Below, in pieces: positions 1-6,451 of a stretch of 53,063 nt of DNA. The position numbers and the translations under genes were made by a program. Location: contig JAGBEA010000048.1 of the NCBI GenBank assembly GCA_017937195.1, positions 80,188-133,250 of the forward strand, read 5' to 3'. How positions within the stretch are numbered: position 1 is the first letter of the stretch; the number at the start of each line of letters is the position of its first letter. This stretch comes from Oscillospiraceae bacterium. Its GTDB lineage: Bacteria; Bacillota; Clostridia; Oscillospirales; Oscillospiraceae. The notes beneath the pieces are model-generated. The model was given only the letters and a program-made list of their open reading frames with translations, was not told the origin of the DNA and searched no databases.

Positions 1-703
1 GACCCTTGATCTCGGTGCCTTCCGCGGCGTCGTTCTCGTTCAGCGCACGCACATCCTGCAGGATGTCGGCCATCTTGTAGATGGCGTTGTCGCCGCGCTC
101 GGGAGCGCTGCCGTGGCAGCTGACGCCCTTGACGTCCACGCGGATCTCCATACGTCCGCGGTGACCGCGGTAGATGCCGCCGTCGGTGGGCTCGGTAGAG
201 ATGACGAACTCCGGCACGATCTTGCTGACATTGTAGATGTACTGCCAGCACATACCGTCGCAGTCCTCTTCCTGCACCGTGCCGACCACCATAATTTTGT
301 AGCCCTCGGGGATCAGCCCCAGATCCTTCATAATGCGTCCGCCGTAGGCGGCGGCAGCCATACCGCCCTCCTGATCGGAGGCGCCGCGACCGTAGATGAT
401 GCTGTCGGTCTCGTAGCCCTCATAGGGATCGTGGGTCCAGTTGTCCAGATTGCCCACGCCCACGGTATCGATGTGGGAGTCGATGGCGATGATCTTGTCA
501 CCCTCGCCGATCCAGCCGATCACGTTGCCCAGACCGTCGATCTCCACCTTGTCATAGCCCAGAGCTTCCAGCTCCTGCGCAATGCGGCGAACCACGCCTT
601 CCTCCTCACAGCTCTCCGAGGGGATGGCGATCATATCCCGCAAAAAGCGGCTCATTGCGTCTTTGTAACCTTCCGCGGCAAGTTTGATGGCTTCAAAATC
701 CAT
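1..703 (-). CDS. ygeY: YgeY family M20-type metallohydrolase (3' end cut by window edge)
   Basis: The reverse strand reads from ATG at 703 to the left edge without a stop, giving 234 codons, so the C-terminus is missing. The protein has M20/ArgE-DapE-like metal motifs: DSHIDT (first metal His/Asp), [10 protein letters not shown] (bridging Asp), a QEEDCDG segment with the catalytic Glu pair, and STEPTDG. YgeY-type hydrolases are encoded beside ygeX, ygfK and ssnA in bacterial urate/purine degradation clusters, and ssnA, ygfK and a hydantoinase follow here. The expected role is cytosolic hydrolysis of an open-chain ureido or carbamoyl intermediate; the exact substrate is inference. A GGAGGTG ribosome site lies 6-7 nt before the ATG, and a consensus promoter lies at 773-800. 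The gene is divergent from the regulator at 896. Confidence 0.9.
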   Translation of the reverse strand, partial: MDFEAIKLAAEGYKDAMSRFLRDMIAIPSESCEEEGVVRRIAQELEALGYDKVEIDGLGNVIGWIGEGDKIIAIDSHIDTVGVGNLDNWTHDPYEGYETDSIIYGRGASDQEGGMAAAAYGGRIMKDLGLIPEGYKIMVVGTVQEEDCDGMCWQYIYNVSKIVPEFVISTEPTDGGIYRGHRGRMEIRVDVKGVSCHGSAPERGDNAIYKMADILQDVRALNENDAAEGTEIKG

Positions 704-772
704 AATGCACCTCCGAAAATCATATAAGTTGAAAGTTTACCAATGATCCATACACGGTGTTGTATTGTCTAT

Positions 773-800
773 ATCATACCACACACAAATGAGATGTCAA
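773..800 (-). promoter_or_regulatory. Promoter of ygeY
   Basis: On the minus strand, TTGACA (795-800) is followed by a 16-bp spacer and TATGAT (773-778). The segment TATGATATAGACA (766-778, minus) is nearly repeated at the ssnA promoter (10901-10913), so it may include a shared operator. Confidence 0.75.
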
Positions 801-840
801 ACAAAAATTGTTCAGTCCTAAAAATTTTTTCAAAAAAGCA

Positions 841-868
841 TTGATTTTGGATTTAGATATGGTATGAT
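841..868 (+). promoter_or_regulatory. Promoter of the YheO-like regulator operon
   Basis: TTGATT (841-846) is followed by 16 bp and TATGAT (863-868). It faces the ygeY promoter across a 192-bp intergenic region. The first start codon follows at 896 behind a GGAGGTGG site. Confidence 0.7.
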
Positions 869-895
869 AGTATCAGTAAAAAATGGAGGTGGAAA

Positions 896-1546
896 ATGGA
901 AAGCAGAAAACTGGAATTATTAAAGCAGATGGCAGCCGGTGTTGCGGCGCAGTTCGGCAGCAAGTGTGAGGTCGTGATCCATGAGGTGAACAGCAACCGG
1001 ATGGATCAGTCCATCGTCCATATTGAGAACGGACACGTGTCCGGCCGCAAGGTGGGTGATGGCGCATCCCGCATCGTGCTGGAGCAGCTGGAGAATCAGG
1101 AGCGTCAGCCTCAGGACCATCTGTGCTATCTCACCCGCACCCCCGACGGAAAGATTCTGAAATCCTCGTCACTGTATATCCGTAACCGCAAGGGTGTGGT
1201 CACGGGCATCTTTTCCATTAATTATGATGTTACTTCCATTTTAATGCTGCAGCAAAACGTCAACGAGATGCTCTCTACCCGCGACGATGACGAGGGCGAG
1301 CCGGAGAAGATCATCAACATCAACGATGTGCTCAACGAGCTGATCGAGCAGTCGGTGGCGCTGGTGGGCAAGCCGGTGGCGCTGATGAATAAGGATGATA
1401 AGGTCCGCGCCATCCAGTTCCTGAACGAGAGCGGCGCCTTCCTTGTGACCAAGTCCGGTGACAAAGTTGCCAAATATTTTGGCATCTCCAAGTATACACT
1501 TTATTCGTACATTGATTCTACAAAGCAGGAGGACAAGAAAAAATGA
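896..1546 (+). CDS. YheO/DauR-type PAS and helix-turn-helix transcriptional regulator
   Basis: This 216-residue protein has the YheO-like PAS domain in its N-terminal half (about residues 8-115; CEVVIHEV, then SSSLYIRN and GIFSINYDVT) and a C-terminal DauR-type helix-turn-helix (about 165-210; GAFLVTKSGDKVAKYFGISKYTLYSYI). Such proteins are DNA-binding regulators, often next to the catabolic genes they control; DauR regulates D-arginine use. It is first in an operon with two PLP enzymes and overlaps the next gene by 4 nt (ATGA). It is divergent from ygeY, so it is the natural candidate for regulating the purine-type cluster. The effector sensed by the PAS domain is unknown. Confidence 0.88.
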   Translation: MESRKLELLKQMAAGVAAQFGSKCEVVIHEVNSNRMDQSIVHIENGHVSGRKVGDGASRIVLEQLENQERQPQDHLCYLTRTPDGKILKSSSLYIRNRKGVVTGIFSINYDVTSILMLQQNVNEMLSTRDDDEGEPEKIININDVLNELIEQSVALVGKPVALMNKDDKVRAIQFLNESGAFLVTKSGDKVAKYFGISKYTLYSYIDSTKQEDKKK

Positions 1547-3018
1547 TCGATCTGTCTATCAACAAAGCGGGCCTTGCCCACAACATCGAAATCGCGAAAA
1601 AGAACAAGATCATCATCCCCACCATCGCCCAGATGCAGGATCCCTCTCTCATTCCGGAGAAGATCCTTGCCAAGCTGAGCACCACCGGTCTGTGGGATGT
1701 AGACCCTGTCAACCTGTTCCGCATTTCCTGGCACAATGAGGCCAAGGACAGCGGGGGTCTGTTCCAGGCTGTGCCCAACTATGTGGAGATCCCCAGTGAG
1801 CTGTCCGGCGTACCCTGCCGCATCATCGCCATGGCAGGTAAATGGTTCCCCACCGGCTGCCACAAGGTGGGCGCCTCCTTCGGGTGTCTTGCACCCCGTC
1901 TGGTGACCGGTCAGTTCGACGCTACGTATCACCACGCCGTGTGGCCCTCCACCGGTAACTACTGCCGCGGCGGCGCATTCAACTCCAAGCTCCTGGCCTG
2001 CGACAGCGTGGCCATCCTGCCGCAGGATATGTCCCGCGAGCGCTTTGAGTGGCTGCAGAGCATCGCCGGTCAGATCATTGCCACCCCCGGCTGTGAGTCC
2101 AACGTCAAGGAGATCTTTGATAAGACTTGGGAACTGAAGCAGGATCCCACCATGATGATCTTCAACCAGTTTGCCGAGATGGGCAACCCGCTGTGGCACT
2201 ATAATGTCACCGGCGTGGCTCTGGCGGATCTGTTCGAGGCCATCAAGAAGCCCGGCCAGAACTTTGCCGGCGCCTGCTTCACCTCCGGCTCTGCCGGCAC
2301 CATGTCCGCCGGCGACCTGCTGAAGGAGCGCTATCCCCGTTTGAAGCTGGCAGTGGGCGAGGCGCTGCAGTGCCCCACCATTCTGGATAACGGCTTCGGC
2401 GGTCACCGCATCGAGGGTATCGGCGATAAGCACATCCCTTGGGTGCATAATGTGAAGAACACCGATATGGCCATCGCCATCGACGATGAGGACAGCCAGC
2501 GCCTGCTGCGTCTGTTCAACACCGCTGACGGTCAGAAGTATCTGCGTGAGGAGCTGAAGCTGTCCGAGGAGCTGATCGAGAAGCTGACGTGGATGGGCAT
2601 CTCCGGTATCGCCAATGTGCTGTGCTGCATCAAGATGGCAAAGTACTATGAGCTGACCGAGAACGATGTGGTGGCAACGGTGCTGACCGACTCCGCCGCT
2701 ATGTACGGCTCCCGTGTCACCGAGCTCAACGAGATGCACGGCGCTTACAGCGTGGTGGAAGCCGCCAAGGATCACGCGCTGCATATGCTGGGGCTCAAGA
2801 CCGACAGTATGATCGAGCTGACCTACGCCGAGCGTAAGCGTGTCCATAACCTGAAGTACTACACTTGGGTGGAGCAGCAGGGTATGACCGCCGAGGATCT
2901 CAATGCCCAGTGGTACGATACCGCCGGCACTTGGGACGCCGTCCACGCGCAGGCCAAGGAACTGGATGAGCTGATCTGCCAGTTCAACGAGGAGACCGGC
3001 CTTTTGAAGGCACTGTAA
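1543..3018 (+). CDS. PLP-dependent enzyme, tryptophan-synthase-beta/cysteine-synthase fold (fold type II)
   Basis: This 491-residue protein has a TrpB-like PLP-lysine segment, PTGCHKVGAS, with Lys108 as the likely Schiff-base residue. A glycine-rich phosphate loop TSGSAGTMSAGD follows near residue 256. Such enzymes run beta-elimination or beta-replacement on amino acids. I do not recognise an exact characterised homologue. It is longer than cysteine synthase (about 310 residues) and lacks a TrpB neighbour set. The start ATG overlaps the regulator's stop (ATGA) behind AGGAGG at 1527-1532. Its place in a ygeY/ygfK/ssnA island suggests it acts on a diaminopropionate-like or other beta-substituted amino acid made in purine breakdown, where other bacteria carry ygeX; this is inference. 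Confidence 0.8.
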   Translation: MIDLSINKAGLAHNIEIAKKNKIIIPTIAQMQDPSLIPEKILAKLSTTGLWDVDPVNLFRISWHNEAKDSGGLFQAVPNYVEIPSELSGVPCRIIAMAGKWFPTGCHKVGASFGCLAPRLVTGQFDATYHHAVWPSTGNYCRGGAFNSKLLACDSVAILPQDMSRERFEWLQSIAGQIIATPGCESNVKEIFDKTWELKQDPTMMIFNQFAEMGNPLWHYNVTGVALADLFEAIKKPGQNFAGACFTSGSAGTMSAGDLLKERYPRLKLAVGEALQCPTILDNGFGGHRIEGIGDKHIPWVHNVKNTDMAIAIDDEDSQRLLRLFNTADGQKYLREELKLSEELIEKLTWMGISGIANVLCCIKMAKYYELTENDVVATVLTDSAAMYGSRVTELNEMHGAYSVVEAAKDHALHMLGLKTDSMIELTYAERKRVHNLKYYTWVEQQGMTAEDLNAQWYDTAGTWDAVHAQAKELDELICQFNEETGLLKAL

Positions 3019-3032
3019 AAGCAAAACCGATA

Positions 3033-3057
3033 GGGGGCAGGGTGGATCCCTGCCCCC
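3033..3057 (+). terminator. Strong intergenic hairpin, possible attenuator
   Basis: A perfect 10-bp stem GGGGGCAGGG/CCCTGCCCCC with loop TGGAT lies between the two PLP genes. It is followed only by GTTAT, so it is a poor intrinsic terminator. It more likely stabilises the upstream mRNA or lowers read-through into the next gene. Confidence 0.5.
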
Positions 3058-3082
3058 GTTATCCGAAAAGGGAGATACCAAT

Positions 3083-4324
3083 ATGAAAAATGTAAAATAC
3101 GGCAAGTGTGTCCGCTGCGGCAAGACCTACGATGCCGTGCCCGACCTGACCAACTGCGAATGCGGCGGCATTCTGGAGATCGTCTACGACTATGAGTACA
3201 TCAAGACCGTGCTGACTAAGGAAAAGCTGGCGGCGCGTGAGAATCGCTCTATGTGGCGCTACCGCGAGCTGCTGCCCGTGGAGGAGGATACCCCCGATAC
3301 GCCTCTGCGTGTGGGCTGGAGTCCTCTTTATGAAGAACCGCGTCTGGCGGAAATGCTGGGCATCCGTAAGCTGTGGGTCAAGGACGACGGACAGAACCCC
3401 ACCGCCTCGCTGAAGGATCGTGCCAGCGCAATGGCCGTTGCCAAGGCGCTGGAGGCAGGCGCCAAGACCATCGCCTGCTCCTCCACCGGCAATGCCGCCT
3501 CCTCCTTGGCAGGCAACGCCGCTGCTGCGGGGCTCAAGACCTATATCTTCGTGCCTGAGCGCGCCCCCAAGGGCAAGGTGGCACAGCTGATGATCTTCGG
3601 CGCCAATGTGATCAGTGTCAAGGGCAACTATGAGGAGACCTTCAAGATGTCCGCCGCTGCCATCGACAAGTACGGCTGGTATAACCGCAATGCCGCCATC
3701 AACCCCTATTTGTCCGAGGGTAAGAAGACGGTCGCGCTGGAGATCGCCGAGCAGCTCAACTGGGAGATGCCGGATTATCTGGCCATCTCCGTGGGTGACG
3801 GCTGCACCATCGCCGGTGTGTGGAAGGGCTTGAAGGATCTCTATGCCATCGGCTTTATCGATAAGCTGCCCCGCCTCATCTCCGGTCAGTCCACCGGCTG
3901 CTGCCCCCTCAACCGCGCCATCCAGACCGGTGAGGATTGGTATCCCATGGAGGAGAACACCTTGGCCGACTCCATCGCCGTGGGCGTGCCCCGCAACGCC
4001 GATAAGGCGCTGATGGCGATTCGTGAATCCAATGGCATCGCCGTCAATGTCACCGACGAGGAGATCCTCGCCGCCCAGCGCCTGCTGGGTAAGACCTGCG
4101 GTGTGTTCGGTGAGCCTGCCGGCGTCACCGGCGCGGCAGCGCTGAAAAAGGCCTGCGAGCTGGGTCTCATCGAAAAGGATGCCACCGTGGTGTCTGTGGT
4201 CACCGGCAACGGGTTGAAGGATGTGGCCAACGCCATCGCGGCGGCAGGTGAGCCGCTGCATATCGAGCCGGATCTGGATGTGATGGTAAAAGGCTTTGCT
4301 GAGCGCGGCGTGACCGTGGAATGA
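3083..4324 (+). CDS. Threonine synthase-like PLP enzyme with N-terminal zinc ribbon
   Basis: This 413-residue protein starts with a zinc ribbon (Cys9, Cys12, Cys25, Cys27) followed by the threonine-synthase family linker CGGILEIVYDYE. The PLP lysine motif NPTASLKDR places Lys111 as the Schiff-base residue, and STGNAASSLAGN and SVGDGCTIAGV contact the cofactor. By sequence it would be called threonine synthase (O-phosphohomoserine to threonine). However, it sits as the third gene of the regulator operon inside a purine-degradation island, with no hom or thrB nearby. A lyase role on a diaminopropionate-type substrate, as for YgeX of the same fold, is therefore possible (inference). An AAAAGGGAG site precedes ATG 3083. 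Confidence 0.82.
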   Translation: MKNVKYGKCVRCGKTYDAVPDLTNCECGGILEIVYDYEYIKTVLTKEKLAARENRSMWRYRELLPVEEDTPDTPLRVGWSPLYEEPRLAEMLGIRKLWVKDDGQNPTASLKDRASAMAVAKALEAGAKTIACSSTGNAASSLAGNAAAAGLKTYIFVPERAPKGKVAQLMIFGANVISVKGNYEETFKMSAAAIDKYGWYNRNAAINPYLSEGKKTVALEIAEQLNWEMPDYLAISVGDGCTIAGVWKGLKDLYAIGFIDKLPRLISGQSTGCCPLNRAIQTGEDWYPMEENTLADSIAVGVPRNADKALMAIRESNGIAVNVTDEEILAAQRLLGKTCGVFGEPAGVTGAAALKKACELGLIEKDATVVSVVTGNGLKDVANAIAAAGEPLHIEPDLDVMVKGFAERGVTVE

Positions 4325-4340
4325 TTTAAGCGTAAAGTGA

Positions 4341-4376
4341 AACGGCTGTACAGCAATTGCTGTACAGCCGTTTTTT
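4341..4376. terminator. Bidirectional terminator between convergent operons
   Basis: A 14-bp perfect stem (4341-4354 / 4359-4372) with AATT loop is followed by a T run. On the opposite strand it can also end the hydantoinase-membrane protein transcript. Confidence 0.85.
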
Positions 4377-4406
4377 GTTTGCTTATTTGGTTTAAGCCCG
4401 TTCTTT

Positions 4407-4913
4407 CTACGCGTCCACGGCGGGGGCTTCTTCAGCCGGTGCTTCTGCCTCAGGCGCAGGTTCTTCCGCAGCGGCAGCCACGGTGTCCACCACCTTCTCC
4501 GCGGCGATGGCGTCGGCCTTGCCGGCCTCATAAGCGGCATTCTTGGCATCCTCCAGCTCCTTGGCGTGGTCGGATTCCTTCTTGGCGGCCAGCTTTTCGG
4601 CGCGGCGCTTGCGGATCAGCTTTACTGCGGAGCGATAGCTCAGCACCACCACGATGGCGGCCGCGATGCCCAAGCCGATCCAGCCGGGCAGGCGGATCTT
4701 CCAGAAATCGTGGATGGTGAAATGCTCATACAGCATACCGAAATAGTACAGCGCGATGCCGCCGCCCAGGCAGATGATGGTCAGCAGCAGATCCAGCGCG
4801 GCGCGGATCTTGTGGCGCTTGCGCATCACAAAATAGCACACAAGGAAGGTCAGCGCAAGGAAAAACAGAGCCGGGGACTGGTTGAGCAGGATCGATTCAA
4901 GCGTTGCTTTCAT
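4407..4913 (-). CDS. Small membrane protein of unknown function, cotranscribed with hydantoinase
   Basis: This 168-residue protein is not recognised as a named family. It has three hydrophobic stretches (about residues 14-30, 40-58 and 76-92) separated by basic loops. These are followed by a charged, Ala/Glu/Lys-rich cytoplasmic tail (from about residue 100) ending in a low-complexity Ala-Glu-Pro repeat. It starts 36 nt after the hydantoinase stop with an AGAGGAAA ribosome site, so the two are probably one transcript. Three segments are few for a permease. A role in membrane anchoring or as a transporter accessory is speculation. Confidence 0.7.
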   Translation of the reverse strand: MKATLESILLNQSPALFFLALTFLVCYFVMRKRHKIRAALDLLLTIICLGGGIALYYFGMLYEHFTIHDFWKIRLPGWIGLGIAAAIVVVLSYRSAVKLIRKRRAEKLAAKKESDHAKELEDAKNAAYEAGKADAIAAEKVVDTVAAAAEEPAPEAEAPAEEAPAVDA

Positions 4914-4949
4914 AGTGATTTCCTCTTTCTCTCATATGTGATGGCGGCG

Positions 4950-6323
4950 TTACAGATTGCACTTGCCGCGTGGGATATACTTGCCGTTTGCGTGCGCCAG
5001 CACCGTGCCGTCGTCCACAGCCAGTTCGCCCCGCAGCCACACCTGTGCGATGCTGCCGCGGGTGATGAAGCCCTCATAGGGGGTGTAGCCTGCCCGCCCC
5101 ACCATCTCCTCGGCGCGCAGCATATGGTCAGCTTGCGGATCGTAGACCACGATGTCGGCGTCGCTGCCTGCGCGGATCGTACCCTTGCGCGGATACATTC
5201 CGTACAGCTTGGCAGGATTTTCGGACAGTACCTTGCACATCGTGCCAAGGGAGATGCGCCGCGTGGCAACACCTGCGGAGTAGAGCAGCTCACCGCGGGT
5301 CTCCACACCGGGCAGACCGCCGGGGATGGCGGTGAAATCGCCGCGCCCCCGCTCCTTCTGTTCCGTGGTGAAGCTGCAGTGATCGGTGGAAACGGTCTGG
5401 ATCTCGCCGCGCCGCAGCGCCGCCCACAGCACACGCTGGTCGGAGGGGGTGCGCAGGGGAGGGGCGCATACGTGCCGCGCCGCGTGGATCCAATCATCGC
5501 TGTCATAGGCGCTCTGCTCCAGCAGCAGATACTGCGGGCAGGTTTCCACATATACCTTCTGTCCCCGCCGGCGTGCATTCTCCACCTCGCGCAGGGCTGC
5601 GGTGCATGTCAGATGCACGATCACCACCGGTACATCCACCGCCTGCGCGATGCGCAGCAGCCGCGCCACTGCCTCCGCCTCCAGATAGTCGGGGCGCGTG
5701 CGGTAGTGGGAGCCTACGCCCATCGCACCGGCAGACTTTGCCTCTGCCGTCAACGCGTTGATCACGCCGCTGTTCTCGCAGTGCACGCCGCAGATGCCGC
5801 CCTTTTCCTTCAGCTTCTTCAGCGCGCGGTAGATGGTCTCGTCATCCAGCATCATCGCAGGATAGGTCATATACATCTTGAACGAGGAGATACCGGCGGC
5901 GTACATCTCGTCGATCTGCCGCTCAATGGTGTCGTTCCAGTCGTCGATGGTCATATGGAAGCCGTAGTCGCAGCAGCATTTGCCCTCGGCCTTCTGCCGC
6001 CACAGCGCAAGACCCTGCTGCAGCGTTTCGCCCTTGTTGGGGCAGGCGAAATCGATCACCGTGGTGGTGCCGCCCCGCAGCGCCGCCATAGAGCCGGAGG
6101 CGAAATCGTCGGCAGTGGTGGTGCCGGCAACATCCAGATCAAAATGGGTGTGTGCATCGATAAAACCAGGCATCAGCAGCATTCCGCTCACATCGATCAC
6201 CTGGGCATCTGCATCGTTGATGCAGCGCGCCACGGCGATGATCTTCTCGCCCTCCACCAGCACATCGGCGCGCTTGGTGCCGCGGCCGGATACTACCGTG
6301 CCGCCCTTGAACAGCCGTTTCAT
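4950..6323 (-). CDS. hydA: Dihydropyrimidinase / hydantoinase family amidohydrolase
   Basis: This 457-residue amidohydrolase (the usual size is about 460) has the cyclic-amidase metal set: His58 and His60 in DAHTHFD, the carboxylated Lys149 in SSFKMYM, His181 in GVHCEN, a His in VHLTC, and Asp in STDHCSF. The family opens hydantoin or dihydropyrimidine rings. In urate clusters the equivalent HyuA-type enzyme is thought to open a cyclic ureide intermediate. The start is ATG 6323: a GGGAGG site lies 7 nt upstream, whereas an in-frame TTG at 6329 would leave almost no spacer. It is followed by the membrane protein at 4913. Cytosolic zinc enzyme. Confidence 0.92.
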   Translation of the reverse strand: MKRLFKGGTVVSGRGTKRADVLVEGEKIIAVARCINDADAQVIDVSGMLLMPGFIDAHTHFDLDVAGTTTADDFASGSMAALRGGTTTVIDFACPNKGETLQQGLALWRQKAEGKCCCDYGFHMTIDDWNDTIERQIDEMYAAGISSFKMYMTYPAMMLDDETIYRALKKLKEKGGICGVHCENSGVINALTAEAKSAGAMGVGSHYRTRPDYLEAEAVARLLRIAQAVDVPVVIVHLTCTAALREVENARRRGQKVYVETCPQYLLLEQSAYDSDDWIHAARHVCAPPLRTPSDQRVLWAALRRGEIQTVSTDHCSFTTEQKERGRGDFTAIPGGLPGVETRGELLYSAGVATRRISLGTMCKVLSENPAKLYGMYPRKGTIRAGSDADIVVYDPQADHMLRAEEMVGRAGYTPYEGFITRGSIAQVWLRGELAVDDGTVLAHANGKYIPRGKCNL

Positions 6324-6357
6324 AGACAAACCTCCCTTTTTGTGGGATCGTTACTTT

Positions 6358-6363
6358 ATTATA
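6358..6363 (-). promoter_or_regulatory. Possible -10 element of the hydantoinase promoter
   Basis: TATAAT is read on the minus strand within ATTATGATATAAT, with no good -35. It lies between the ygfK terminator and the hydantoinase start. The TATGATAT core resembles the ygeY promoter. Confidence 0.4.
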
Positions 6364-6401
6364 TCATAATGAAAGAGAAAATCCACTAAAAGTACGCATT
6401 T

Positions 6402-6438
6402 TTTCAAAAGAAAGGGGGGACGGCAGTGCCGTCCCCCC
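6402..6438 (-). terminator. Terminator after ygfK
   Basis: A perfect GC-rich stem GGGGGGACGG/CCGTCCCCCC (6414-6438) is followed on the minus strand by a TTTCTTTTG tract. It separates ssnA-ygfK from the hydantoinase unit. Confidence 0.7.
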
Positions 6439-6451
6439 TTGCAGGTAAGTT

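Noticed and set aside
113-727. 204-codon plus-strand frame at the left end
   Set aside because: It lies opposite ygeY, runs through its start and ribosome site, and has no recognisable family.
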